Shown here piece by piece: positions 31,078-37,377 of a DNA stretch of 37,377 nt. The translations under genes were made by a program, and so were the position numbers. The stretch comes from a virus. The stretch is taken from the IMG/VR virus record IMGVR_UViG_3300037042_000468, positions 1 through 37,377 of that record; one strand, given 5' to 3'. Within the stretch, counting starts at the first letter, position 1; each line of letters opens with the position of its first letter. The notes below the pieces were generated by a model that made no database searches, was not told the origin of the DNA, and was given only the letters and a program-made list of their open reading frames with translations.

Positions 31078-31352
31078 ATCAAGATCGGGAGCAATTGAAG
31101 CTGGCGAATAGATTTATTGGCCTACTTCAAAGAGAAAATGCACAGTTGCATAGTGTTTTAAGACTGCTAGGGCAGTTGATAGACGATATGAACGCAAATT
31201 GCTCCTTTGAGGTGTTTGAACACCAATGGAAGGGTCTGACAGATGAGGTTGAGAGGCTGTCGTGCTTCTTTCAGAGCCACCAGAAGGCACTAAAATCGCT
31301 TCAGGATGCTTGTCCTGACGTCTTTGATGCCGATGAGGTAGATGAGTCGTGA
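31041..31352 (+). CDS. Coiled-coil protein, 103 aa
   Basis: A helical acidic protein with coiled-coil heptads (NRFIGLLQRENAQLHSVLRL, LTDEVERLSCFFQSHQKALK) and an acidic tail. ATG 31041 has GAAGG close upstream and overlaps the previous gene; its stop forms GTGA with the next. Not recognised. Confidence 0.55.
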   Translation: MADDESKEGWLLNQDREQLKLANRFIGLLQRENAQLHSVLRLLGQLIDDMNANCSFEVFEHQWKGLTDEVERLSCFFQSHQKALKSLQDACPDVFDADEVDES

Positions 31353-31585
31353 ACCCAAGAGATTTACCCTGTAATTCACCCCGCCGGACTCCTGGTGGAC
31401 CTAAAAAGTTCGTTGTGAGGGCTTGCCAAGGAGGCGAAAGCAAGACAATCCGCTACGGCGACCCGAAAATGACCATAAAGAAGAGCAATCCAGCCAGAAG
31501 GCGTAGTTTTAGGGCTAGGCACGGTTGCGACAGCAAACCACCCAGCAAAATGACCGCTAGGCACTGGTCCTGCAAGAATTGGTGA
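31349..31585 (+). CDS. DUF5872-like basic protein, 78 aa
   Basis: GTG start on the GTGA overlap. The pattern CNSPRRTPGGPKKFVVRAC ... IRYGDPKMTIKKSNPARR ... SFRARHGCD ... ARHWSCKNW matches a protein widespread in marine and freshwater phages (K/R-S-F-R-A-R-H-x-C-D ... T-A-R-x-W-x-C-K), known to me as DUF5872. Five Cys, of which four sit in two pairs, and His suggest a metal-stabilised fold. Possibly virion-associated; function not established. Confidence 0.72.
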   Translation: MNPRDLPCNSPRRTPGGPKKFVVRACQGGESKTIRYGDPKMTIKKSNPARRRSFRARHGCDSKPPSKMTARHWSCKNW

Positions 31586-31590
31586 CAAGT

Positions 31591-31746
31591 ATGGCTAAAA
31601 AGAAGCGTCAGGATGCCTCAAAATCGAGCAGAAATGCCCTTTCTAAGCGTCTTCGCGCGAAAGCTGATGCCCCAGACCTTCCGGTGGTCAAATTTAAGGT
31701 TGAGGAGCTAGGGAATCGAGCTTGTTGCTGTCGGATAGGTCGCTAG
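31591..31746 (+). CDS. Small basic protein, 51 aa
   Basis: ATG 31591, five bases after the previous stop, behind TGGTGACAAGT (weak site). N terminus MAKKKRQDASKSSRN is strongly basic; then KRLRAKADAPDLPVVKFKVEE. Contains a CCC triplet near the end. Not recognised. Last plus-strand gene before the minus-strand cluster. Confidence 0.5.
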   Translation: MAKKKRQDASKSSRNALSKRLRAKADAPDLPVVKFKVEELGNRACCCRIGR

Positions 31747-31783
31747 GCTTCCGTTTATACCCCCCCATACGCGCGAAAGCTGG

Positions 31784-31963
31784 CTACGCTTCCGTTTTGG
31801 GTGGTTGCCCTTCCGTTTGCTGACGCTCTCGATACTTTTCCCACCGGATGGCTACTGCCTTCTGATAGTGTTCCCTGGGTCGAACCTTCTGCGGCCCCTT
31901 TACGCTCCCGCCTTTCCTACCCAGGCGCGAAAGGTAAGATTTTATAATTTGTTGTTCGTCCAT
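31784..31963 (-). CDS. Small basic protein on the minus strand, 59 aa
   Basis: Read on the minus strand from 31963, behind a strong AGGAGGCAA site. Sequence MDEQQIIKSYLSRLGRKGGS ... KVRPREHYQKAVAIRWEKYR is basic and helical, ending KTEA. A plus-strand frame over the same bases (31805-32071) lacks a ribosome site and coding character. Last gene of the minus-strand cluster; its 3' end carries short repeats. Confidence 0.6.
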   Translation of the reverse strand: MDEQQIIKSYLSRLGRKGGSVKGPQKVRPREHYQKAVAIRWEKYRERQQTEGQPPKTEA

Positions 31964-31986
31964 TTGCCTCCTATGTCTGTGCTGCC

Positions 31987-32062
31987 GTTTGTTAGGATGT
32001 CCAGGCGAAAGCCTAAATCCATCCTCCGTCCACCTCCGTTACGAGGTGGAACGAGGAGAGAC
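31987..32062 (-). promoter_or_regulatory. Structured leader A (shared with leader B)
   Basis: On the minus strand this 101-base gap holds GTCTCTCCTCGT (32062-32051), an 8-bp hairpin (arms at 32029-32036 and 32043-32050), a small AGGC-TTTC-GCCT hairpin (32014-32003), and CCTAACAAAC (31996-31987), followed by the ribosome site of the 31963 gene. The first and last elements are identical in leader B. Confidence 0.45.
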
Positions 32063-32064
32063 TA

Positions 32065-32250
32065 TCAGTAAAGGTTGCAAGCCTCTTCGACATCTTGACG
32101 CACCACAATAAACCCAGCACGCCTACCTCCTAATGATTTCAACTCCTTATCGGCTTCCTCTTTAGTGTATAGTTGCACTTCTAGGGTTTCAGAGTCTTTC
32201 AAATCGGACCATTGTCCAAATACTGCTTCAGTTTGTATTTTCCATTTCAT
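32065..32250 (-). CDS. Small protein on the minus strand, 61 aa
   Basis: Starts at ATG 32250 behind AAAGGAAAC. Sequence KWKIQTEAVFGQWSDLKDSE ... YTKEEADKELKSL ... GFIVVRQDVEEA has the fold pattern (strand, helix, strand) of small phage proteins that begin 'W-x-I-x-T ... W-x-D' and end with 'R-V-V'. Function unknown. Two structured leaders flank it. Confidence 0.6.
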   Translation of the reverse strand: MKWKIQTEAVFGQWSDLKDSETLEVQLYTKEEADKELKSLGGRRAGFIVVRQDVEEACNLY

Positions 32251-32271
32251 AGCGTGTTTCCTTTCTTTTCT

Positions 32272-32330
32272 GTTTGTTAGGCCATCCCAAGCGGGTTTGA
32301 CCTCTCCTCCCCTCAATTACGAGGAGAGAC
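32272..32330 (-). promoter_or_regulatory. Structured leader B (shared with leader A)
   Basis: On the minus strand: GTCTCTCCTCGT (32330-32319), arms CTCTCCTC/GAGGAGAG with an 11-base loop (32328-32302), AAACCCGCTTG (32298-32288) and CCTAACAAAC (32281-32272), then a purine-rich stretch to the ribosome site. Two motifs are exact copies of those in leader A at similar distance from the gene. May be an RNA element, operator or processing site. Confidence 0.45.
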
Positions 32331-32340
32331 GAGGGAAAAC

Positions 32341-32424
32341 TTATTTCCAAAGCAACTCGATCCAGTTTGCTAGGCTCAATCCTAACAAAATCCCAAACAT
32401 CAAAATGGTATAAGCCTTAATCAT
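32341..32424 (-). CDS. 27-residue membrane micropeptide
   Basis: Minus strand from ATG 32424, preceded at ideal distance by AAAGGAGGTG, one of the best Shine-Dalgarno sites in the window. The peptide is a single transmembrane helix (YTILMFGILLGLSLA) with K3 and a terminal Lys. It overlaps the end of the preceding gene by eight bases. Site strength and composition support translation; function unknown. Confidence 0.6.
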   Translation of the reverse strand: MIKAYTILMFGILLGLSLANWIELLWK

Positions 32425-32551
32425 TCCACACCTCCTTTCTGATTACAAAGTTTTGGATGCCGTGAAACCTCCTCCACATTTCTGCCAGGCGGCGGTCATC
32501 AAAACGACAAACGAAGGAACCGGATCGGGAGTAAATGGAGAAGCAGATCAT
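32417..32551 (-). CDS. Small protein on the minus strand, 44 aa
   Basis: Starts at 32551 on an ATGA overlap with the upstream minus-strand gene, behind GAGGGGAAAA. Sequence ICFSIYSRSGSFVCRFDDRR and AEMWRRFHGIQNFVIRKEVW looks like strand-strand-helix-strand. Not recognised. An upstream in-frame ATG at 32611 would lie deep in the preceding gene. Confidence 0.55.
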   Translation of the reverse strand: MICFSIYSRSGSFVCRFDDRRLAEMWRRFHGIQNFVIRKEVWND

Positions 32552-33066
32552 TTTTTCCCCTCGGTGTATCGGTACACCTCCACGCTGTCTGTATGCGTGA
32601 TTCGCTCCCAAGTTCCTCCGATTGCCTCCGCTATTTTAGAATAACAGCCTTCGCCAATTCCTCCTTCAAAACAATGCAACCACTTCTCTCCTTCTTTTGG
32701 AAGACTTATTCCATATGGCCTACCAAAACCAAAACGATTGAGAATCTTTTGATCGTAGAGCTTATGGCGTAAGAATTGGTTAAATAGATCGGCGATTACA
32801 GTTGACCGCTTACAATATCCGCAACCGCTTGCCTTGGCTGTTCCCACTAGTCTAAATCCGTCTTTAGTTATGGCCTCACCAGTAGCGTGAGGATTCATTC
32901 CCCAAGTTTTGCTTTTCTTCCACTCAATCGTGATCGTGAGGGATTCGAGCTTGGGCTGTGCCTTTACTTCATCAACTCTTTTCTGATGTTTAACCGCTTC
33001 CCGAACTGCCTTGCGTTCCTCTGCTCTTTGTTTCTTTGCGTCATTGTCAATCGTTGCTGTCATCAT
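32548..33066 (-). CDS. Conserved-type hypothetical protein, 172 aa
   Basis: Start at 33066 (second ATG at 33063) behind AAAAGGAAACAC. N-terminal charged helix (residues 9-40), then a beta-alpha domain: LTITIEWKKSKTWGMNPHAT, GFRLVGTAKASGCGYCKRST, FNQFLRHKLYDQK, PYGI and GGIGEGCYSKIAEAIGG. I recall this pattern from phages and plasmids with no known function. Four Cys in the body may bind metal. Confidence 0.65.
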   Translation of the reverse strand: MMTATIDNDAKKQRAEERKAVREAVKHQKRVDEVKAQPKLESLTITIEWKKSKTWGMNPHATGEAITKDGFRLVGTAKASGCGYCKRSTVIADLFNQFLRHKLYDQKILNRFGFGRPYGISLPKEGEKWLHCFEGGIGEGCYSKIAEAIGGTWERITHTDSVEVYRYTEGKK

Positions 33067-33115
33067 ATTTGTGTTTCCTTTTCTTTTTGGTTTCTTTTGT
33101 TTCCAGCCTATCGGC

Positions 33116-33154
33116 CAGACCGAAACACACTCCTTCGAATGTGTTCGGGGTCTG
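33116..33154 (-). promoter_or_regulatory. Hairpin in leader of the 172-aa gene
   Basis: Outer arms CAGACC/GGTCTG (33116-33121, 33149-33154) and inner arms AACACA/TGTGTT (33124-33129, 33140-33145) with TTCGAA in the loop. It lies in the 93-base gap between two minus-strand genes. It may end transcription from the promoter-proximal pair, or be part of the leader of the next gene. Confidence 0.4.
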
Positions 33155-33159
33155 ATCGC

Positions 33160-33561
33160 CTAGGGTTTTAAGATTTTGTAATTCTCCCCAAATATCTCAA
33201 CCAACTCCTCGTGATTGAATCCATAATCTTTTTCGGGGTCTGCCTCGAATCTTCCGCAGTCAGACTGAAAAGGATTAGTCACGAAGATTCCTTTATGAGT
33301 AAACCCGCAGACTTGGGAGCAATGGCCGTCTAAAGAATATAAACCAAACTCATCCGCTTCCGCATTGTCGTAATCTTCCACATCTCCTCCTTGCTCCTCA
33401 CAGATTTTCTTTAACTGATTAAATGTGGCTTTATCAACTCGGACGCAGTCCCAGCCGTTCCAAGTTTCCCCAGCATAATAACCGACAAAGAAAGCGGGGT
33501 CATCATATCTAAAAATCACTTTATTATCTCCACAATCGTCTGGTGTTTTGACTTTGCTCAT
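33160..33561 (-). CDS. Hypothetical acidic protein, 133 aa
   Basis: Acidic protein rich in Asp, Glu, Gly and aromatics (YDDPAFFVGYYAGETWNGWD; CGRFEADPEKDYGFNHEEL), resembling small globular phage early proteins. Starts on a four-base overlap (33558-33561) with the upstream gene. No family recognised. Confidence 0.6.
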   Translation of the reverse strand: MSKVKTPDDCGDNKVIFRYDDPAFFVGYYAGETWNGWDCVRVDKATFNQLKKICEEQGGDVEDYDNAEADEFGLYSLDGHCSQVCGFTHKGIFVTNPFQSDCGRFEADPEKDYGFNHEELVEIFGENYKILKP

Positions 33562-33824
33562 TTGCTTACAACCTCCTCAAACTCAACAAACCCAACTCTC
33601 CTACCCTTTGCATCCTCGAAGTGATCCTTCCGAAGTCTGGTGATCATAAACTTTTCACCATCGGAAGAGCGAGCGATGAGATAAACTGGTTGTCCGTAGA
33701 AACCACGATCAACCACTATCATTTCCTCGCAGATCACATCGACAAAGCCGTGATCGTTTATTGATTTCATATAGTATCGTTTTCCAACCTCTAGGAGATT
33801 GGCCGTTAGTTGTGTGTTATTCAT
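33558..33824 (-). CDS. Hypothetical protein, 88 aa, first gene of minus cluster
   Basis: Starts at 33824. Strand-rich SH3-like pattern (LEVGKRYYMKSINDHGFVDV, VYLIARSSDGEKFMITRLR) suggests a small beta barrel. Not recognised. It would be the first gene transcribed from the promoter region between it and the terminase small subunit. Confidence 0.6.
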   Translation of the reverse strand: MNNTQLTANLLEVGKRYYMKSINDHGFVDVICEEMIVVDRGFYGQPVYLIARSSDGEKFMITRLRKDHFEDAKGRRVGFVEFEEVVSK

Positions 33825-33835
33825 ACGAGCAAACT

Positions 33836-33877
33836 AAACCCGCTTGCCTATAAGCACAATACTTTTTTTTTGTTCAA
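33836..33877 (-). promoter_or_regulatory. Divergent promoter region
   Basis: The 56-base gap between divergent genes has an A9 tract (minus strand) flanked by TTGAAC (33877-33872), a -35-like box, and TATAGG (33852-33847) or CTTATA (33854-33849) as -10-like boxes at 19 or 17 bases. AAACCCGCTTG (33836-33846, plus strand) is an exact inverted copy of 32288-32298. Matches to consensus are modest. Confidence 0.35.
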
Positions 33878-33880
33878 AGT

Positions 33881-34525
33881 ATGGTAGTAGTTGAACTTAT
33901 GGATGACGCAGCGGACTCCACCGCACCTACGGAAAAGAAAGCTGGCCGACATTCCACACTCACGCCAGAGATTCACGAGAAGATTCTAGGGTTTGTTCGC
34001 AAGGGTTTGACCTACGAAAAAGCTGGTGAGGCTTTGGGAATATCACCAGCAACAATCCAGAATTGGCAACACAGAAACAAGGCATTCAACGAGTCTCTGC
34101 AAAAAGAGCGTAGGCAACTAGAGGCGAACCTTCTCGACTCAATAAACCAAGCTGGAGAGAAGAGCTGGCAAGCTAGAGCGTGGATTCTGGAAAGATCGTT
34201 CCAGTATTCACAACCCTCTGCCAGACTGCAAGTTAGCCAGGATGTCACGCACGGAATATCGGGAAACCTTGCACAACTTCTGGCGGGTATTGCGATGAAA
34301 AAGAAGGCACAAGTTATTGATACGAAAGCAGTTGTGGAGAATCCAGTGCCTACAATTAAATACAATAGCTATTATGCGACAAATGGTACGCAAACTATTG
34401 TCACTCCAACGCCTGGAAAAATTTCTAGGCCTAGGAAATTGAGCATGAGGCGACGCAAGCCAAGGGCGGAAAGCTTGGCCAAGTACACCACCACGCCCCC
34501 CGCCACGCCCCCAGCCCCGATTTAA
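33881..34525 (+). CDS. terS: Terminase small subunit
   Basis: 214 residues from ATG 33881, or 208 from ATG 33899; neither has a good ribosome site. The N-terminal DNA-binding domain is a clear helix-turn-helix: IHEKILGFVRKGLTYEKAGE, then ALGISPATIQNWQHR (about residues 48-62). Coiled-coil helices (KERRQLEANLLDSINQAGE) for oligomerisation follow, then a basic, Pro-rich tail that may contact the large subunit. It recognises the packaging site. The large subunit follows after 61 bases. Confidence 0.75.
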   Translation: MVVVELMDDAADSTAPTEKKAGRHSTLTPEIHEKILGFVRKGLTYEKAGEALGISPATIQNWQHRNKAFNESLQKERRQLEANLLDSINQAGEKSWQARAWILERSFQYSQPSARLQVSQDVTHGISGNLAQLLAGIAMKKKAQVIDTKAVVENPVPTIKYNSYYATNGTQTIVTPTPGKISRPRKLSMRRRKPRAESLAKYTTTPPATPPAPI

Positions 34526-34586
34526 TTCGCATAACCCCCCCCAAATTATTGTGGCTCAAAACAAAAAGAGGTCTTAACTCACACTA

Positions 34587-36011
34587 ATGCCAAAGCCTCC
34601 CAAACGTAGCCAGGACGAGATCCTTGAAGACCTCTCCAAACCAGCCGCATTCGCAGCTAATGTGTTGGGCATCAATCTTTATGATTGGCAAAGGAAGGTG
34701 TTGCGTGATTTAGAGGCAAAGGACTGTCGCGTAGCCTTGCGTGCAGCCAACGGCTCTGGCAAGACCAGCACAGTAATTTCAGCGATTCTGATATGGCACG
34801 CACTCGTTTTTCCACGCTCAATTGCCGTAACAACCGCTGGAGTTTTCCGACAAGTTGAAAGCCAGCTCTGGCCTAGCCTACGCAATCACATTGCCAAGCT
34901 AGGCGGCGCGTGGGAGGTCACGTCCGGCGAGATCCGCTACCTACACGCAAACGGCAATACTAGCCGTATCATAGGCTACTCAGCCACCGACCCTGGTAGG
35001 GCTGAAGGTTGGCACGCAGAAGACCACGAATACCATCCATTGCTGATGGTGGTGGACGAAGCCAAGACTGTCGCAGACCCGCTGTTTGAGGCTATCAGCC
35101 GATGTCAACCAACCCGCTTGCTAATCGCATCCAGCCCTGGCGGATCTAGTGGTGCGTTCTATCGAGCGTTTACCAAGGAGGCAGCGATGTGGCAGAAGCA
35201 CGCTGTCACGGCGTTTGACTGCCCTCACATTACGCAGACACAGATTGATGAGGTAATCCAGCGGTACGGCGAGAAGCATCCTCTGACCCGTTCTATGATC
35301 TACGGCGAGTTTGTGGACGTAGGTGCGGAAAGCTTGGTCATCAACCTAACCCAGCTACAGAACTGCCTAACCAGCCCACCTGACTTCAAGCCTGGTGTTA
35401 GGATGGCAGGCGTGGACTTCGCTGCGGGTGGAGACTGCAACGTGCTTTGCATTAAGGACGGCAACAAAGTGCTACCTATGATTGCATGGCGCGAAAGGGA
35501 TACTATGGCTGCGGTTGGCAGATTCATTGTAGAGTTTAAGAAGGCTGGGTTAAAACCAGAGAACATCTACGCTGACGCAAGCGGTCTTGGAATGCCTATG
35601 TGCGATGCTTTGGCTGAAGCTGGCTGGGAGGTCAATAGGGTCAACTTTGGGTCAGCAGCATACGACACCGACGCTTATACCAATAGGGCAGCCGAGATGT
35701 GGTACAACATGGCCAAGAAGATTGAGAGTTCCGACATCATACTGCCGGAGGATGAGGACTTGACGGCGCAGTTGACTTGCAGGCGAACTATCACCAACAG
35801 CAAGGGCAAGCTTGGTGTGGAGTCCAAGGACTCAATGCGTTCCAGAGGACTTGCCTCACCAGATAGGGCTGATGCCTTGGCATTGTGCCTAAGTGGTGGT
35901 AATGTAGGCTTGGACTTGACTTTCCCAGTAGAGCGTCCAAGCTGGAGACTTCTTAGCCAAATGATGGAGTCGCATGACCCTGTTATGGCTGGCTTTGATG
36001 CAGGAGGATAA
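34587..36011 (+). CDS. terL: Terminase large subunit
   Basis: 474 residues. ATPase domain: Walker A AANGSGKTS (53-61), Walker B LLMVVDEA (152-159) with catalytic Glu158, and the coupling motif ASSPGGSSG (181-189). RNase H-like nuclease domain: VDFAAGGD (D277), YADASGLG (D330) and SPDRADAL (424-431). This motor cuts and pumps DNA into the procapsid through the portal. A ribosome site AAAGAGGTC lies upstream. Length and motif order are normal. Confidence 0.92.
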   Translation: MPKPPKRSQDEILEDLSKPAAFAANVLGINLYDWQRKVLRDLEAKDCRVALRAANGSGKTSTVISAILIWHALVFPRSIAVTTAGVFRQVESQLWPSLRNHIAKLGGAWEVTSGEIRYLHANGNTSRIIGYSATDPGRAEGWHAEDHEYHPLLMVVDEAKTVADPLFEAISRCQPTRLLIASSPGGSSGAFYRAFTKEAAMWQKHAVTAFDCPHITQTQIDEVIQRYGEKHPLTRSMIYGEFVDVGAESLVINLTQLQNCLTSPPDFKPGVRMAGVDFAAGGDCNVLCIKDGNKVLPMIAWRERDTMAAVGRFIVEFKKAGLKPENIYADASGLGMPMCDALAEAGWEVNRVNFGSAAYDTDAYTNRAAEMWYNMAKKIESSDIILPEDEDLTAQLTCRRTITNSKGKLGVESKDSMRSRGLASPDRADALALCLSGGNVGLDLTFPVERPSWRLLSQMMESHDPVMAGFDAGG

Positions 36012-36016
36012 ATACT

Positions 36017-36187
36017 ATGAACATCTGGAATTGGATTACCGCAAATTGGCAAGAGATCGTAGCCGCTGTTGGTGGCATCGTTCTTGCCGCACGCATTATT
36101 GTTAAGCTCACCCCGACTCCGGCGGATGACTCGTTCTTGGAAAAGATCGTGAACTTCCTCAAGACAGTCGGTCTGAATATCAAATAA
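36017..36187 (+). CDS. Holin-like small membrane protein, 56 aa
   Basis: Behind AGGAGGATAAATACT. One transmembrane helix (EIVAAVGGIVLAARIIVKL) is followed by TPTPADDSFLEKIVNFLKTVGLNIK, an amphipathic tail seen in a common phage small-protein family (P-T-P-x-D-D-x-F ... L-N-I). Position before an overlapping spanin-like pair suggests a lysis cassette, so a holin role is likely though not certain. Confidence 0.6.
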   Translation: MNIWNWITANWQEIVAAVGGIVLAARIIVKLTPTPADDSFLEKIVNFLKTVGLNIK

Positions 36188-36195
36188 GTTTATTT

Positions 36196-36384
36196 GTGCT
36201 GCGTGCAATCCTTGAGATCATCGCAGCAGTGTTTCGCATCATTCCAGGTTGGAAAGAAAAGCGGACACAAAACATCGAAGGTGAGTGGCGGGATAACCGC
36301 AATGCTATTGAGCGTGATCTGCGTGGCGAGTCTTGGTGGTTGCGCAACAACGACACCAGTAACCCACACGACAGGGATAGTTGA
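36196..36384 (+). CDS. Putative inner-membrane spanin (Rz-like), 62 aa
   Basis: GTG start. A hydrophobic N-terminal segment (MLRAILEIIAAVFRIIPG) is followed by a charged helical domain (WKEKRTQNIEGEWRDNRNAI). The next lipoprotein gene begins inside it in another frame, as in classic overlapping Rz/Rz1 pairs. Short for an Rz protein and without an obvious long coiled coil, so the assignment depends on the architecture. Confidence 0.5.
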   Translation: MLRAILEIIAAVFRIIPGWKEKRTQNIEGEWRDNRNAIERDLRGESWWLRNNDTSNPHDRDS

Positions 36385-36514
36385 AGAACTAATGAAAGAT
36401 CCTACTTACATTGAAATCCGCCGTGGTACTCCTGGTACTCGCGAGTGGGCAAGGAAGGCATTGAATGCCGTCAACGATCTTTCGTATGAACTAAAAGTGG
36501 AGCGTAACAAATGA
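36302..36514 (+). CDS. Outer-membrane lipoprotein, o-spanin-like (Rz1-like)
   Basis: From ATG 36302, inside the 36196 gene in another frame: MLLSVICVASLGGCATTTPV carries a signal and a good lipobox (SLGGC), so Cys14 should be lipidated. The mature protein is polar and helical (TREWARKALNAVNDLSYELK), about 57 residues. Rz1-type o-spanins are small lipoproteins with this position. The stop overlaps the portal start as ATGA. Confidence 0.62.
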   Translation: MLLSVICVASLGGCATTTPVTHTTGIVEELMKDPTYIEIRRGTPGTREWARKALNAVNDLSYELKVERNK

Positions 36515-37377
36515 AGAATCTCGAAGCACGCGACGGTTATCACATGAGGATCATTGACTGCTTGAACCAGCGTGAGACTTGGGAGAATCGTCAACGGCTG
36601 TTTTACCAAGCTCGCTACTTTGGTGTTCGCCGCAAGATGAAGCCTTGGCCGTCTGCGGCTGATCTTCACGTCCAGTTGATTGACGGAGCGATTGAGAAGC
36701 TAAAGCCTTCCTTCGTCAACAGCGCAATCGGCAACGACATCCTTTCCAGCTTTGTACCTATGCGCCAGCAGTTGACCCCGCTGACCGTATCTGCCGAGCG
36801 TTGGTTTGATTACAAGATGCGCGAGCAGTCAAACTTCCAGAAAGAGATTGTCTCGGTTATCGACAACTTATTGTTGTATGGCCGTGGCGTATCCAAGGTT
36901 CTTTGGAACGAGGACAAGAAGCAGATTAGCTTTGAGGCGATTGATCCGTTCCACCTAGTCGTGCCTGCATACAGCAAGAGCATGGCAGAGGCTGACTTCA
37001 TCGTTCACATCATTCTTGTTTCGGTTGATTCCTACAAATCCAATCCGATGTACAAACAGGATAAAGATTTTGTCTCCAAGATCAGCGGTAAGGTTAATCA
37101 GTCCGTCGGTCTGCGTAGCGAGATTCAAGACGAGATTTATCGTCGTGAAGGCATTACGCAGGAATCCGGCAACGATACCATCATCTTGTGGGAACTTTAC
37201 ACTCCGTCCGACAAAGGCTGGAAGGTTCAGACCTACAGCCCGCTAGAAGTCGAGACTGATGTTCGCAAACCTTTCTACTTGCCGTATGAACACGGCGAAC
37301 CACCTTTCGTAGATTTCCCCTATGAGTTGACAGGGGGCGGTTGGTATAGTCCTCGCGGAGTTGCAGAAATCCTCCTC
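36511..37377 (+). CDS. Portal protein, N-terminal part (continues at base 1)
   Basis: From ATG 36511 (ATGA with the lipoprotein gene) the frame stays open to the window end and joins the frame at base 1. This part gives 238 unique residues. Key stretch: RRKMKPWPSAADLHVQLIDG (residues 41-60), as in P22/SU10-type portals where a helical 'W-P-x-A-A/S-D/N' segment opens the portal core; then VIDNLLLYGRGVSKVLW (about 115-131). Full length, 625 residues, lies between T7-like and P22 portals. Confidence 0.85.
   Translation, partial: MKNLEARDGYHMRIIDCLNQRETWENRQRLFYQARYFGVRRKMKPWPSAADLHVQLIDGAIEKLKPSFVNSAIGNDILSSFVPMRQQLTPLTVSAERWFDYKMREQSNFQKEIVSVIDNLLLYGRGVSKVLWNEDKKQISFEAIDPFHLVVPAYSKSMAEADFIVHIILVSVDSYKSNPMYKQDKDFVSKISGKVNQSVGLRSEIQDEIYRREGITQESGNDTIILWELYTPSDKGWKVQTYSPLEVETDVRKPFYLPYEHGEPPFVDFPYELTGGGWYSPRGVAEILL
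37225..37377. repeat. Terminal direct repeat, right copy
   Basis: Second copy of bases 1-153 with one difference (C37251 versus T27). The changed base is the third position of a Val codon (GTC/GTT), so the protein is the same. It shows that the sequence closes on itself. Confidence 0.9.

Noticed and set aside
31805-32071. 88-codon plus-strand frame
   Set aside because: Opposite a minus-strand gene with a strong ribosome site; the plus frame has odd composition (Pro/Leu/Arg) and no ribosome site.
34536-34543. C8 run before terL as a slippage site
   Set aside because: It is in a non-coding gap after the terS stop; slippage there would not change a protein.
35675-36208. 177-codon minus-strand frame opposite the end of terL
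   Set aside because: Antisense to the terminase nuclease domain and the holin-like gene; no coding character.

Overview
The window is a complete or nearly complete circular map of a tailed bacteriophage. Bases 1-153 recur at 37225-37377 with one mismatch, so the unique length is about 37,224 bp and the window opens inside the portal gene. Joining the ends gives a 625-residue portal. Short-tailed (podovirus-like) morphology is inferred from the portal, an N4-gp56-type capsid protein, an adaptor, a beta-propeller tail nozzle, several fibre genes and four large internal virion proteins, with no tape measure or sheath. A Gram-negative host is inferred from lipoprotein and spanin-like genes and a muramidase-like protein. 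I see no integrase, DNA polymerase or RNA polymerase, so the phage probably relies on host polymerases. Host genus cannot be read from the sequence.

Layout. 33.9-37.4 kb and 1-19.1 kb (plus strand): terminase small and large subunits, a holin-like protein and an overlapping spanin-like pair, portal, an inserted SAM methyltransferase and AT-rich HNH endonuclease, scaffold, major capsid, small head/tail proteins, a small membrane/lipoprotein cluster, tail fibres with 30-bp repeats, adaptor, nozzle, internal proteins and a GH108-like protein. 19.1-19.5 kb: one secreted protein on the minus strand. 19.5-30.7 kb (plus): a tightly coupled early/middle operon. It encodes three PD-(D/E)XK nucleases, an ssDNA-binding-like protein, many small proteins joined by ATGA overlaps, a GT-A glycosyltransferase, a 2OG-Fe(II) oxygenase, a C5-cytosine methyltransferase with an in-frame amber codon and a second gene overprinted on it, a GT9 glycosyltransferase, and a zinc-finger AEP-type primase next to a RepA-like helicase.

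30.7-31.7 kb holds an origin-like/terminator/promoter segment followed by small basic proteins. 31.8-33.8 kb is a minus-strand cluster of small genes separated by structured leaders that share motifs, including a 27-residue membrane peptide behind a near-perfect Shine-Dalgarno sequence.

The most interesting points are the dual-coding region inside the cytosine methyltransferase, the co-located methyltransferase/oxygenase/two glycosyltransferases (possible DNA or virion modification), the repeated leader elements of the minus-strand cluster, and the repeat-rich segment after the helicase. All family assignments are from reading motifs; no database search was possible.
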